Source: Actinomycetota bacterium
GTDB taxonomy: Bacteria; Actinomycetota; Acidimicrobiia; Acidimicrobiales; Ilumatobacteraceae
Assembly (NCBI GenBank): GCA_016871355.1
Contig: VFZC01000009.1
Span: 1-64,000, forward strand
Length of the DNA stretch: 64,000 nucleotides
Direction: 5' to 3'
In this document: in pieces, positions 28,136 to 36,974 of the stretch
Position numbering within the stretch: the first letter of the stretch is position 1
How the letters are laid out: every line of letters starts with the position of its first letter
Program-made: the position numbers and the translations under genes
Notes under the pieces: model-generated
What the model was told of the DNA's origin: nothing
The model's input: the letters and a program-made list of their open reading frames with translations, nothing else
Database searches by the model: none

Positions 28136-28142
28136 GCTCACG

Positions 28143-28592
28143 ATGTCCGATCGCCGAGCGCCAGGGTCCCGTTCGTCGGGTTTCGGCACCGGCGCATTTC
28201 GTGGTTTCTCCACGATGCGTGGTGGTCTCGTCGATCACCGGATGGCCCGTCGGGCCACGATCAACGAGTTCCATCGGGGCCGTCTCGGTCGCGAGGAAGT
28301 GTGTGACGCGCACCCCGAACTCATGCGCGCTGCGCGTTCGGTGGGCAAGCCCACGACCACGCCGTGTCCGATCTGCGCCGAAGACAATCTCGTTCTCGTC
28401 ACCTACGTGTTCGGTGCCAAGTTGCCGGCCCACGGTCGCCTCGCTGCCGACGACAAGGAACTGGCCGCTTTCCACCGTCGCCCCGAAGAACTCACGGCGT
28501 ACGTAGTGGAGGCGTGCTGCCAGTGCCGCTGGCATTACCTCGTGCGGGCGATTCCGATCGGCGGCCAGCGCGGCCGACGTCAGGTGGGCTGA
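28143..28592 (+). CDS. DUF5318 family protein with zinc-ribbon-like cysteines
   Basis: 149 residues. The centre has TTPCPICAEDNLVLVTYVFG and the C-terminal part EACCQCRWHYLVR, two CxxC pairs that could bind one zinc. The N-terminus is basic. It matches DUF5318, a conserved actinobacterial family of unknown function often beside the ponA/pcnA region. The start is ATG 28143, supported by the -10 box. Confidence 0.75.
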   Translation: MSDRRAPGSRSSGFGTGAFRGFSTMRGGLVDHRMARRATINEFHRGRLGREEVCDAHPELMRAARSVGKPTTTPCPICAEDNLVLVTYVFGAKLPAHGRLAADDKELAAFHRRPEELTAYVVEACCQCRWHYLVRAIPIGGQRGRRQVG

Positions 28593-28600
28593 GCGCAACC

Positions 28601-29242
28601 GTGGTCGACTTCACCGGATCGAAGGGTTTGAAGCGCTCGCGTCGTTCGCGCCGGAGCAACTGGCTGCCGTACGAGGCGAGTCGCCGCCTTCAATTCGACG
28701 CGCTGCTCGGACTGGTGATGATCTTTCTCGCCGCCATTGGCCTTCTCATCGCGGGTGCGTTCGGCGATCCGTTCTCGGTGTCGTTCGTCGACGGCCAACC
28801 CGTCGCGTCCGACGGTCGTGATTGCGTTCTGCTCCAGACGTCACCGGTCGACGACCCGAGCGCGCCGGCTCGCGCCATGGTCGACTGCGGGGACGAGGGC
28901 GGTTTCGGAGCGTCGGCGATGTTTCAGCACCTCTTGATCGCGGTTGGTGCGGTGGGGGTCCTGTTGTTGTTGAGCGCGGTGTTCTCACTGGTGCTGGCTT
29001 CTCGCATGCCCCGAGAAACGCTGGCCATTCCGTTCTGCCTGGTGGCCATCATCATCGGGCTGGTGGCCATGTTGTGGGGCCTCGGTGACTCGGGTGGCCC
29101 GGCCCTGGTGTTCCAGGGAGATCGTGAACGGGCCTTCACCGGAATCCTTCGGTCGGGTGGCCGCCTCAGCACGCACGAAGGTGCCGTGTCGGCCGGAGTC
29201 GGCTTGATCTCGGCGTCGATCGTGCGCCTCACGCGGCCCTGA
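28601..29242 (+). CDS. Three-TM membrane protein of unknown function
   Basis: 213 residues from GTG 28601. Basic N-terminus (KRSRRSRRSNW), then membrane segments near 33-55 (LLGLVMIFLAAIGLLIAGAF), 107-130 (LLIAVGAVGVLLLLSAVFSL) and 138-160. A loop of about 50 residues with two Cys lies between the first two and is probably extracellular. It starts 8 bp after DUF5318 and is probably co-transcribed. No family recognised. Confidence 0.7.
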   Translation: MVDFTGSKGLKRSRRSRRSNWLPYEASRRLQFDALLGLVMIFLAAIGLLIAGAFGDPFSVSFVDGQPVASDGRDCVLLQTSPVDDPSAPARAMVDCGDEGGFGASAMFQHLLIAVGAVGVLLLLSAVFSLVLASRMPRETLAIPFCLVAIIIGLVAMLWGLGDSGGPALVFQGDRERAFTGILRSGGRLSTHEGAVSAGVGLISASIVRLTRP

Positions 29243-29348
29243 CCAGCACCGCGAGGGCTGGCCGCTCGCGCCGGCCATCGGTGCCACACCCCCTCGGCAC
29301 TCTGTGTCCGTGCTCGAGTTCGTCCCCGTCCCACCCGACCGACCCGCC

Positions 29349-29440
29349 GGTAGGCTTCCGAAGTCCATAGTCACCCTGCCCCGCGAGGGGCCCCGCTTCC
29401 CACACCTGGGGGGCGAGTCCGAAGGGAGGTTCACGCGCCG
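29349..29440 (+). promoter_or_regulatory. Leader of the rpsF operon
   Basis: A possible -10 TAGGCT at 29351-29356 would give an RNA leader of about 80 nt before ATG 29441. It contains CCCC-GCGA-GGGG (29379-29390) and GGGAGG shortly before the start. In other bacteria the S6:S18 complex binds such leaders; I cannot assign that motif with certainty here. Confidence 0.35.
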
Positions 29441-29764
29441 ATGCGTGGCTACGAATTGATGATCATCCTCGACGGTTCGCTCGATGAGCCCGTCGCCCAG
29501 CAGTGGGTCGCCACCGTGACCAAGGCCGTGAAGGCCGCCGGTGGAGACGTGCACGGGAAGGCCGATTGGTGGGGCAAGCGCCGTTTGGCGTATCCCATCA
29601 ACAAGAAGGAAGACGGTTACTACATCGTCTTCAACATCGCCGCCGCTGGTGGCGCACTCGACGAACTCGAGCGTTCGTTGCGTATCGCTGACGACGTACT
29701 GCGTCACAAGTTGCTGCGTCTCCCCGAGGCCGAAGCGGCCCGCCGGGGTCTCGTGGCGGCCTGA
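29441..29764 (+). CDS. rpsF: 30S ribosomal protein S6
   Basis: 107 residues; MRGYELMIILDGSLDE and WWGKRRLAYPINKKEDGYYI are the family core. S6 pairs with S18 on the platform of the 30S subunit. It is first in rpsF-ssb-rpsR-rplI. Confidence 0.97.
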   Translation: MRGYELMIILDGSLDEPVAQQWVATVTKAVKAAGGDVHGKADWWGKRRLAYPINKKEDGYYIVFNIAAAGGALDELERSLRIADDVLRHKLLRLPEAEAARRGLVAA

Positions 29765-29798
29765 GTCAGCCGCTCACACCTTCCAGCAGGAGCATCAC

Positions 29799-30239
29799 AT
29801 GGCATCCAATTCCATCACTGTCGTGGGCAACTTGACCCGCGATCCCGAACTTCGCTTCACCCAGTCGGGGAAGCCCACGGTCACCCTCGGACTGGCCGTC
29901 AATCGCCGCTATCAAGTCAACGGCGAATGGCAGGAGCAGACCTCGTTCATGAACGTGGTCGCCTGGGACCAGTTGGCCGAGAACATCGCGGCCTCGCTCA
30001 CCAAGGGCAGCCGTGTGCTCGTCACCGGCCGACTCGATGTGCGCGAGTACGAGGCACGCGAAGGTGGCAAGCGCACCGCGGTCGAGATCGTCGCCGACGA
30101 AATCGGACCCTCGCTGCGCTGGGCCACGGCGTCCGTCGAGCGCACCCCCGGTCGTGGCGGTGACGGTGGCGGGTACTCCGGTGGCCGCGCCAGCGCCCCG
30201 GCCCCGGCCGCCGACTATCCCGACGAAGAACCGTTCTGA
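29799..30239 (+). CDS. ssb: Single-stranded DNA-binding protein
   Basis: 146 residues. The OB fold is at about 1-108 ([40 protein letters not shown]), followed by a Gly/Ala/Pro linker and the acidic tip DYPDEEPF, which recruits partner proteins. The start is ATG 29799 with AGGAG 7 nt upstream. Confidence 0.97.
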   Translation: MASNSITVVGNLTRDPELRFTQSGKPTVTLGLAVNRRYQVNGEWQEQTSFMNVVAWDQLAENIAASLTKGSRVLVTGRLDVREYEAREGGKRTAVEIVADEIGPSLRWATASVERTPGRGGDGGGYSGGRASAPAPAADYPDEEPF

Positions 30240-30282
30240 ACGAACCCATCACGCTGATCAAGCACGAAGGACACCACATTCC

Positions 30283-30675
30283 ATGAGCAACATGAACAAG
30301 CCGATGCGTGGCCGGGCCCCTAAGGACGCCGGTCGCAAGATCAAGAAGAAGGCCAACATCCTGTCGGTCGAGAAGGTCGACTACATCGACTATAAGGACA
30401 TCAACCTCCTGCAGCGATTCATGTCCGACCGTTCCAAGATCCGCGGTAAGAGCATCAACGGCACCACGGTTCAGCAGCAGCGCGAGGTGGCCAACGCGGT
30501 CAAGAATGCCCGCGAGATGGCCCTTCTCCCGTACACCAAGCGCGTCGCTTCGGTGGGTCGCGGCCCGCGCCGTGGCCCGGCACCCGAAGGTGTGAACGAG
30601 AAGGTGGCCGAGGTCGTACTCGATGATCAGGTCGAGGCCGCTGAGGTCGAGACCACTGTGGACGAGGAGGCCTGA
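30283..30675 (+). CDS. rpsR: 30S ribosomal protein S18 with long acidic C-terminal tail
   Basis: 130 residues against about 75-85 in typical S18. The S18 core is at about 20-90 ([31 protein letters not shown]). The last 30 or so residues are acidic ([20 protein letters not shown]). The TGA is followed 2 bases later by the rplI GTG. The extension is a feature of the sequence as read, with no frameshift visible. Confidence 0.95.
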   Translation: MSNMNKPMRGRAPKDAGRKIKKKANILSVEKVDYIDYKDINLLQRFMSDRSKIRGKSINGTTVQQQREVANAVKNAREMALLPYTKRVASVGRGPRRGPAPEGVNEKVAEVVLDDQVEAAEVETTVDEEA

Positions 30676-30677
30676 TC

Positions 30678-31124
30678 GTGAAGGTTGTTCTTCGTTCCGA
30701 CATCTCCGGTCTCGGGAAGCGCGGCGACATCGTCGACGTGGCCGATGGTCACGGCCGCAACTACCTCCTCCCGCGCGGTTTGGCCATCACGGCCACCGAC
30801 GGGACCGTTCAGCAGGCCGCAGCCATGCGTCGTCGTCGCGATCTGCGCGACGCCGCCGACCGCGAGTCGGCCACGACGTTTGCCAGTGCCCTCACCGGCA
30901 AGACCATCGAAATCAAGGCCAAGACTGGCGCCGAGGGTCGTCTCTACGGTTCGGTGAGTGCCGCCGACGTGGTGGCGGCCGTCGAAGCCCAGACCGGCAT
31001 CGAACTCGACCGCAAGAAGCTCGAGGTGCCCGACCACATCAAGACGGTGGGCGAGTACTCGGTTGCGGCCAAGTTGCACGCCGACGTTCGGGCGTTCATC
31101 ACCATCAACGTCGTCTCCAAGTGA
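30678..31124 (+). CDS. rplI: 50S ribosomal protein L9
   Basis: 148 residues. N-terminal domain MKVVLRSDISGLGKRGDIVD with GHGRNYLLPRGLA, a connecting helix, and C-terminal domain KLEVPDHIKTVGEYSVAAKL. Normal length. GTG start at 30678. Confidence 0.97.
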   Translation: MKVVLRSDISGLGKRGDIVDVADGHGRNYLLPRGLAITATDGTVQQAAAMRRRRDLRDAADRESATTFASALTGKTIEIKAKTGAEGRLYGSVSAADVVAAVEAQTGIELDRKKLEVPDHIKTVGEYSVAAKLHADVRAFITINVVSK

Positions 31125-31152
31125 TCCGGCGGGCGTCGTTGCCCGCTCTCCT

Positions 31153-31180
31153 CGATGCCCGGACCCAGGTCCGGGCATCG
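31153..31180 (+). terminator. Strong hairpin after rplI
   Basis: cgatgcccggacc (31153-31165) and ggtccgggcatcg (31168-31180) are perfect 13-base arms with almost no loop. No run of T follows, so it would be the T-poor terminator type common in actinobacteria or a processing site. Confidence 0.65.
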
Positions 31181-31195
31181 TCGTCTGGTCCGGAC

Positions 31196-31225
31196 TTGTC
31201 CACAGAGTCGGGCCGGTTGTCCACA
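31196..31225 (+). promoter_or_regulatory. Two consensus DnaA boxes in front of dnaB
   Basis: TTGTCCACA at 31196-31204 and again at 31217-31225, the same orientation, 21 bp apart (two helical turns). A -10-like TAGCGAT begins near 31249 and dnaB starts at 31286. They are the only pair of perfect actinobacterial DnaA boxes outside the dnaA region that I found. Confidence 0.7.
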
Positions 31226-31285
31226 GAAAGCACACAACCCTGTACCCCTAGCGATCAACAGGGTTCGTCCACCAAGGTGTAACCG

Positions 31286-32707
31286 ATGTCCGACACCTAT
31301 CAGCCGTCCTCCCGTTCCGGCGGTGGTCAGCGCAACGCGCCACGAGCGGCGTCGGGCAATCGCGTACCACCGCACAACCTGAGTGCCGAAGAGTCGTTGC
31401 TCGGCGCGCTGTTGCTGTCGCGTGAGGCCGTCAACACCGTGAGCGAACTGGGATTGTTGCCCGACGTCTTCTACAAGCCATCGCATCAACACGTGTTCGA
31501 CGCGATTCGGGCGTTGCTGTCGGGTGGTCAGCCGGTCGACGCCGTCACCGTGGCCGACGAACTGCGTCGGGTGGGTTTGCTCGACGAGATCGGCGGCCTC
31601 GACTTCCTGCTCCATCTGCAGAACACCACACCGGTCATCGGCAACGTGGGTCGCTACGCGAAGATCGTCATGGACACCTCGGCCCTGCGCCGACTCATCG
31701 GTGTGGCGAGCGAAATCGCCGAAATCGCGTACTCCGAACCCGATGACGTGGCCAAGGCGCTCGACCACGCCGAGTCGAAGGTGTTCGAGGTGGCTGACGA
31801 GCGTGTCACCGATTCGGTGGCCGAAATCAAGGACGTTCTGCGCACCACCACCGACGAACTCGAACGCCGTTACACCGAGAAGGCCAGCATCACCGGCACC
31901 GCCACCGGCTTTCACGATCTCGACGCTTTGTTGCTCGGCTTGCAGCCGGCGTCGCTCATCATCGTGGGTGCGCGTCCATCGATGGGCAAGTCGGCGTTCG
32001 CTCTCAACATCGCCACCTACGTGGCCCGCAACACGCGCCAACCCGTGCTGGTGTTCTCACTCGAAATGAGCCACAGCGAATTGGCGCAGCGAATCCTCTC
32101 GGCCGAGGCGCGCGTCGACACGCGCAAACTCCGTACCGGCAACCTCACCGGCAACGAGTGGAGCGACGTCAACAACGCCGTCGGTCGACTCGAAGTTCCG
32201 TTGTTCCTCGACGACAACCCGGCCGTGACAGTGATGGAGATTCGCGCCAAGGCTCGCCGACTCAAGGCTCGTTACGGATCGCTCGGTCTGATCGTCATCG
32301 ACTACTTGCAGCTCATGAGCGGTGCTGCGCGCGCCGAGAACCGTCAGTTGGAAGTGAGCGAGATCAGCCGAAACCTGAAGGTGTTGGCCCGTGAAATGAA
32401 CGTGCCGATCATGGCCCTCAGTCAGTTGAGCCGCCGTCTGGAAGAGCGCGCCGACAAGCGACCGGTGCTGGCCGACCTTCGTGAATCGGGTTCACTCGAA
32501 CAGGACGCCGACGTCGTGATGTTCATCCATCGCGAAGAAGTAGCCAAACACGGAGCGGTCGACCCGGCCCTGAAGGGCATGGCCGATCTCATCGTGGCCA
32601 AACACCGTGCCGGTGCTCTCGACAACATCAAGTTGGTGTTCCAGGGCGAGCACACGCTCTTCCGGAACGCGGCCCGCGGTGTGGGCCAACGCGTCGTCGA
32701 ATCCTGA
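31286..32707 (+). CDS. dnaB: Replicative DNA helicase DnaB
   Basis: 473 residues. The N-terminal helical domain starts at PHNLSAEESLLGALLLSREA; the RecA-like domain has Walker A GARPSMGKSAFALN, IVIDYLQLMSG and LSQLSRRLEERADKRPVLAD. No intein interrupts it, unlike some mycobacterial dnaB. The helicase is presumably loaded by DciA. Its TGA abuts the stop of the convergent VOC gene (TGATCA). Confidence 0.97.
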   Translation: MSDTYQPSSRSGGGQRNAPRAASGNRVPPHNLSAEESLLGALLLSREAVNTVSELGLLPDVFYKPSHQHVFDAIRALLSGGQPVDAVTVADELRRVGLLDEIGGLDFLLHLQNTTPVIGNVGRYAKIVMDTSALRRLIGVASEIAEIAYSEPDDVAKALDHAESKVFEVADERVTDSVAEIKDVLRTTTDELERRYTEKASITGTATGFHDLDALLLGLQPASLIIVGARPSMGKSAFALNIATYVARNTRQPVLVFSLEMSHSELAQRILSAEARVDTRKLRTGNLTGNEWSDVNNAVGRLEVPLFLDDNPAVTVMEIRAKARRLKARYGSLGLIVIDYLQLMSGAARAENRQLEVSEISRNLKVLAREMNVPIMALSQLSRRLEERADKRPVLADLRESGSLEQDADVVMFIHREEVAKHGAVDPALKGMADLIVAKHRAGALDNIKLVFQGEHTLFRNAARGVGQRVVES

Positions 32708-33265
32708 TCAGCTCGACGGCAGCAGAATCGCGTCACCTTCGGGTTGCCAGATCTTGGCGCCGAAAGCCTTCCCCATCTCGGGCTGCGGATTCATGAGGAG
32801 TTCCATCGCGTGCTTCTTCTCGTCGTCGGTGAAGTCGCGCACGGTGTGACAGAACTCGACGGTGTTGCCCTCGGGATCGCGGATGTAGATCGAGTGGCAG
32901 AACTCGTGATCGACCTCGAGCACCGTGAAGCCGCAGTCGCGCCAGCGCTCACGATGGCGATCGAAGTCGTCGCGCGTGGGTGCATCGAAGGCGAGGTGAT
33001 TGGCCCACCAGGGCAGACCGGCACTCTTGTTGAGATTGGTGCCGAATTCGGTGCCGATCGATTCGTCGTGGATCTCCCAGAACGCGATCATTCCCTGCTC
33101 ACCGGACGGCGACGTTCCGGTGGAGTAGAAGAAGTGCTTGCTCCAGCCACCTTCCGGGGTCGGTGCGGTCACGGTCTTCACGAGTTCGAAACCCATGACC
33201 CGGGTGTAGAAGTCGTAGTTGGCAGCCGTGTCATGAATGGCGATGGCGACGTGGTGGAAACCCAT
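32708..33265 (-). CDS. VOC (glyoxalase/dioxygenase fold) family protein
   Basis: 185 residues from ATG 33265. Paired VOC modules: GFHHVAIAIHDTAANYDFYT and ANHLAFDAPTRDDFDRHRER, ending IYIRDPEGNTVEFCHTVR. The His and Glu at these places are the usual metal ligands. The substrate is not deducible. TAAGAC, a near match to the leaderless -10, lies 7 nt upstream. Confidence 0.85.
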   Translation of the reverse strand: MGFHHVAIAIHDTAANYDFYTRVMGFELVKTVTAPTPEGGWSKHFFYSTGTSPSGEQGMIAFWEIHDESIGTEFGTNLNKSAGLPWWANHLAFDAPTRDDFDRHRERWRDCGFTVLEVDHEFCHSIYIRDPEGNTVEFCHTVRDFTDDEKKHAMELLMNPQPEMGKAFGAKIWQPEGDAILLPSS

Positions 33266-33349
33266 GATCGCAGTCTTACCGATTCCCGTGTCGTTTTCCG
33301 CACGCGGACAGCCCACGCGGCCGGGGTTCGACACTGGCAGAATGAAGCG

Positions 33350-33556
33350 ATGTTCCTCGGCGAAGACCTTCTGGCCTGGCTGGTGCTGGCTCTCGGCGGC
33401 GCATTGTTCGCCGGCAACATGCTGGCCGTCGTGAAACCGCCGCCGGCCAGCAAGGAAGGTGACCTTCCGCGTGCTCCGGTGGTGCGCAGCGTGGGCATGG
33501 CGTTGGTCGGTTTGGTGGCAGCCATCTGGTCGCTGGCTTCGTTGATCTCGGGGTGA
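33350..33556 (+). CDS. Small two-TM membrane protein (68 aa)
   Basis: A 68-residue protein with hydrophobic segments at about 8-25 (LAWLVLALGGALFAGNM) and 45-65 (SVGMALVGLVAAIWSLASLI), separated by a basic loop. The start is ATG 33350, 6 nt after a CAGAAT box at 33338-33343. It ends 6 bp before the HD-domain gene, suggesting one transcript. Function unknown. Confidence 0.6.
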   Translation: MFLGEDLLAWLVLALGGALFAGNMLAVVKPPPASKEGDLPRAPVVRSVGMALVGLVAAIWSLASLISG

Positions 33557-33562
33557 TGCGTC

Positions 33563-34159
33563 GTGAGTGACGAACGGTTGAGCCAGCAACTCGAGTTCTT
33601 GCTCGAGATCGATCGCCTGAAGCAGGTCGAACGTCAGACCCACATCACGGGTGGCTCGCGGCGCGAGAACACGGCCGAACATTCGTGGCACCTCGCGATG
33701 TATGCGCTGGTGTTGGCCGAATGGAGCAACGCCGATGTCGATCTGTTCCACGTGCTGGCGTTGTGTTTGGTGCACGACATCGTCGAGATCGACGCCGGCG
33801 ACACCTTCGCCTACGACACCACGGGCTACGCCGACAAGGAAGATCGCGAGCGCCAAGCCGCCGAGCGGCTGTTCGGCCTCTTACCGTCCGATCAAGCCGA
33901 GTATTTCTGGCGGCTGTGGGAGGAGTACGAGGCACAGGAGACGGCTGAGAGTCGATTCGCCAATGCGGTCGATCGTCTGCAACCTGCGATGCTCAACCAT
34001 CAGGCTGGTGACGAGTCGCCGTGGAAGCGTCACGGCGTGACGGTCCCCCAAGCCGTGAAGCGACTCTCGCCCATCGGCGACGGTGCCGACGCGCTGTGGG
34101 CTCACACTCAGCAGATCATCCGTGACGCCCACGAGCGTGGGCATCTGCGGGCCGAGTGA
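33563..34159 (+). CDS. HD-domain phosphohydrolase (HDDC2/YfbR-like)
   Basis: 198 residues. Metal-binding motifs: the first His in RENTAEHSWHLAMYALVLAE, the HD pair in LCLVHDIVEIDAGDTFAYD, and the later Asp in ANAVDRLQPAML. This is the HD_3 arrangement of 5'-deoxynucleotidases and HDDC2 proteins, so a nucleotide monophosphatase role is likely. GTG start at 33563. Confidence 0.87.
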   Translation: MSDERLSQQLEFLLEIDRLKQVERQTHITGGSRRENTAEHSWHLAMYALVLAEWSNADVDLFHVLALCLVHDIVEIDAGDTFAYDTTGYADKEDRERQAAERLFGLLPSDQAEYFWRLWEEYEAQETAESRFANAVDRLQPAMLNHQAGDESPWKRHGVTVPQAVKRLSPIGDGADALWAHTQQIIRDAHERGHLRAE

Positions 34160-35203
34160 TCAGTCGTCCCAAGAGACTGATCTATTGGTCTCGGCGATCT
34201 CTTTCGTGTCGGCAAGCTCTTTGTTGGATTGAACACCGAGCTCCCGCATTCGGCGAGCTTGCGGTTTGACGTTTCTTTCGAGTGAGCCGGCCGCCTTGTT
34301 GAAGTTGTCGATTGCAGACGAGAGACCGGTGCCAACCTTGTTGAAGTGATCAACGAACGTTGCGATACGGTCCGATAACTCCGCTGCTTCCTTTGCGATA
34401 TGAGCGGCGTTCTCGGCTTGTGCCACTTGTTTCCATCCGTACTCAACCGATCTCAACATCGCTAGCAAAGTCATCGGTGTCGCCAACAAGATTCGCGACC
34501 GGATTGCGAACTCGGAGAGATCAGGTTTCGCAGTGAGGGCGGTCGCCAAAATGCCTTCCGTTGGCACGAAGAGAACCACGAAGTCAACGGCCCCCTCCAC
34601 AAAGCGCGAATAATCCTTGTTGGCCAACTTCACGATGTGACTTTTCAAGGCCTCAGCCTGAGTCGCCGCGGCGTTGGGAGAGTTTTCGAAGTCGATCTTC
34701 GGAGCTTTGGCGTCTACGACGATCTTCCGCCCGTTGGGAAGATGAACGATGAGATCAGGACGCAGCTTTCCTTCGTCGCCAGACACTGTGTCTTGGTCGA
34801 CCCACGAAATGTTTTCGGTGAGACCGGCGAGTTCGACGGTGCGCTGGAGCTGGAGTTCACCCCAGTCGCCAGCTACGCCGGTTCCTTGAAGGGCCGTGGA
34901 AATCTGAATGGTCGCTTCACTCAATTTGTTGCCCTGGTCGAAGAGCTGTTTGTTCTGCTCGCTGACCCGTTGGAGTTCACCCAGAAGCTTCGTTTGGTCT
35001 CCCGTGGCCTTGATTTGAGTTTCAGCAATGTCTTTCTTGATCGACGCGATCTGCTCACGAACCGGGGCCAGCAACGTCTCTGGGTCGAGAAGTGGTTGAG
35101 GGGCAGGGATTTGAATCGGCGGTGTCTGGCGTGATCGAGAAAGATTGATCAAGCCGAGAGCACCGATCAGAACGATGGCAACGATGAGAAGGACAGTATT
35201 CAT
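34160..35203 (-). CDS. rmuC: DNA recombination protein RmuC
   Basis: 347 residues. An N-terminal membrane anchor at 2-21 (NTVLLIVAIVLIGALGLINL), a coiled coil at about 40-110, then the RmuC nuclease-like domain with GDWGELQLQRTVELAGL, RPDLIVHLPNGRKIVVDAKA and the acidic/Lys core typical of PD-(D/E)XK folds. It limits inversion at short repeats in E. coli. Base composition is visibly more AT-rich than the neighbours and codon choice is relaxed, which hints at later acquisition. The ATG 35203 start is set by the anchor. Confidence 0.9.
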   Translation of the reverse strand: MNTVLLIVAIVLIGALGLINLSRSRQTPPIQIPAPQPLLDPETLLAPVREQIASIKKDIAETQIKATGDQTKLLGELQRVSEQNKQLFDQGNKLSEATIQISTALQGTGVAGDWGELQLQRTVELAGLTENISWVDQDTVSGDEGKLRPDLIVHLPNGRKIVVDAKAPKIDFENSPNAAATQAEALKSHIVKLANKDYSRFVEGAVDFVVLFVPTEGILATALTAKPDLSEFAIRSRILLATPMTLLAMLRSVEYGWKQVAQAENAAHIAKEAAELSDRIATFVDHFNKVGTGLSSAIDNFNKAAGSLERNVKPQARRMRELGVQSNKELADTKEIAETNRSVSWDD

Positions 35204-35237
35204 GATGGGTGAACGCTCCGAGGGCGGTGAAGTGTGC

Positions 35238-35969
35238 TCATGACGGACGAATTCCTTCGGCGGCGATGACCGAGCCGTCGACAACGGTGAGCAGATACGG
35301 GCCGTCGAGAATGACGACATCGTCGGATTCGGGAACCGCTTGCGTGCTCGGACCATCGGCGAGCAACTGCCAGAACCGCTCGGGTTGTAGTGAAGCCGAT
35401 CCGGGATGGTCGGCGCGGCGGGCGTCCGCGCGAACCGACGTGAAGATCATGGTGCTCACGTACGCGGGGTAGGTGGGGCCGTCGGGCGACCCGATTCGCC
35501 AGGCGATGTATTCGCCGTCGTCGTCGAAGGCCCCGTGAACGAACCCGAGGTAGAACCCGTCGGGCAGGTCACCGTCGATGCGACCGGTGGACGCGGCCGA
35601 GGCGGGGAGCGGTGCGAAGGACGCGGGTGCATCGGGTGGATCGACCGGTGTGAAGTCGGGCAATTGCGACTCGTCGGTGAGGTCGCCGATTTGCTCGTCG
35701 GAGATGGTGATGGGCGGAGCGACCGAGCCGATGGTGACGGGAGCAGCAGCGGCGTCGGTCGTGCCGGGGGCTGGAGTGACGGCGGAGGGGAGCGTCGTGG
35801 CGACCGTGGTGGCGGGAGCACGATCGGAACGTTCGGACACCACCAGGAGACCGCCCACACCGAGAGCACCCAAGAGCAGAAGGATGACGGGAAGTTGTGA
35901 GGAGGCGCCGCGGCGCGACGAAGCCGATCGCTTCTTCGCACGCGACTTCTTCTTCGCCCGGGTGACCAC
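35238..35969 (-). CDS. Single-TM secreted-domain protein, unknown function
   Basis: 243 residues. Very basic cytoplasmic N-terminus (RAKKKSRAKKRSASSRRGAS), a membrane segment at about 26-45 (LPVILLLLGALGVGGLLVV), a Thr/Pro/Ala linker, then a folded extracellular domain from about 140 (LPDGFYLGFVHGAFDDDGEY). No enzyme motif recognised. Standing alone between rmuC and coaA. Confidence 0.7.
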   Translation of the reverse strand: MVTRAKKKSRAKKRSASSRRGASSQLPVILLLLGALGVGGLLVVSERSDRAPATTVATTLPSAVTPAPGTTDAAAAPVTIGSVAPPITISDEQIGDLTDESQLPDFTPVDPPDAPASFAPLPASAASTGRIDGDLPDGFYLGFVHGAFDDDGEYIAWRIGSPDGPTYPAYVSTMIFTSVRADARRADHPGSASLQPERFWQLLADGPSTQAVPESDDVVILDGPYLLTVVDGSVIAAEGIRPS

Positions 35970-36001
35970 CGAGTCAGTTTGTCAGAAGGGCGTCGCGCGG
36001 G

Positions 36002-36928
36002 TCAGAGCTTGCGGAGTCGAACATCGCTCACCCGGTGGTCGCGGCCCTTTCGCAGGATGAGCGAGGCGCGGTCGCGGGTCGGTTCGATGTTCTCGCGGAG
36101 GTTGAGACCGTTGATCTCTTTCCAGATGAACCGGGCGGTGGCCACGGCTTCCTCTTGTGTGAGATGGGCGTAGTGGCGAAAGAAGCTGTTGGGGTCCTGG
36201 AAGACCGAGTCGCGCAGCGAGAGAAATCGCTCCACGTACCACGCCTCGATGTCGGACTCCTCGGCGTCGATGTAGATGGAGAAGTCGAAGTAGTCGCTCA
36301 CGAACTCGGTGGCGTCGGATCCGGGAGCACCAACCTGGAGAACGTTGAGACCTTCGAGGATCAGGATGTCGGGTTGACACACGGTGACCCGATCGCCATC
36401 GACGATGTCGTAGACGACGTGGCTGTACACCGGAGCCTCCACCGAGGCGCGACCACTCTTAAGTTCACGCAGGAAGCGAAGCAACTCGCGCGTGTCGTAA
36501 CTCTCGGGGAACCCCTTGCGGTTCATGATGCCGCGCTCTTCGAGCACCCGATTGGGATGTAAGAAACCATCGGTGGTGATGAGGTCAACCTTCGGGTGGT
36601 CGGGCCAACGGGCGAGAAGCGCCTGGAGGATGCGGGCGAAGGTGCTCTTGCCGACGGCCACGCTTCCGGCCACGCCGATCACGTACGGAACCTTGGCGGC
36701 CAGCGTTCCGAGGAACGTGGCCGACACCTTGTGCAGGTTCTGCGTGGCCGACACGTAGAGATTGAGAAGTCGGGTGAGCGGCAGATACACCGCGGCCACT
36801 TCGTCGAGATCGATGCGTTCGTTGATGCCGCGCAGATTCCCGAGTTCGGACTCGCGCAGAGTCATCGGTGTGGCGGCGCGCAAGTCGGCCCACTGGGTCC
36901 GGTCGAAAGAGACGTAGCGCTCGCTCAC
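36002..36928 (-). CDS. coaA: Pantothenate kinase, type I
   Basis: 308 residues; first step of coenzyme A synthesis. P-loop [12 protein letters not shown] at 85-96, [11 protein letters not shown], the [19 protein letters not shown] segment and the [13 protein letters not shown] strand are all of the CoaA (PanK-I) type. GTG start at 36928. Confidence 0.97.
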   Translation of the reverse strand: MSERYVSFDRTQWADLRAATPMTLRESELGNLRGINERIDLDEVAAVYLPLTRLLNLYVSATQNLHKVSATFLGTLAAKVPYVIGVAGSVAVGKSTFARILQALLARWPDHPKVDLITTDGFLHPNRVLEERGIMNRKGFPESYDTRELLRFLRELKSGRASVEAPVYSHVVYDIVDGDRVTVCQPDILILEGLNVLQVGAPGSDATEFVSDYFDFSIYIDAEESDIEAWYVERFLSLRDSVFQDPNSFFRHYAHLTQEEAVATARFIWKEINGLNLRENIEPTRDRASLILRKGRDHRVSDVRLRKL

Positions 36929-36936
36929 GAACGGTC

Positions 36937-36942
36937 ACGCTA
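36937..36942 (-). promoter_or_regulatory. -10 box TAGCGT, leaderless start of coaA
   Basis: TAGCGT ends 8 nt before GTG 36928. Confidence 0.5.
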
Positions 36943-36974
36943 CGGGTCGGGCGGGGTCGGCGACGACTCGCCGA

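Noticed and set aside
31286-32707. Intein in dnaB
   Set aside because: The coding length is 473 residues and the RecA domain is uninterrupted.
33741-33756. TGTTCCACGTGCTGGC as a third parS
   Set aside because: Only one half-site matches, and it lies inside an HD-domain coding region.
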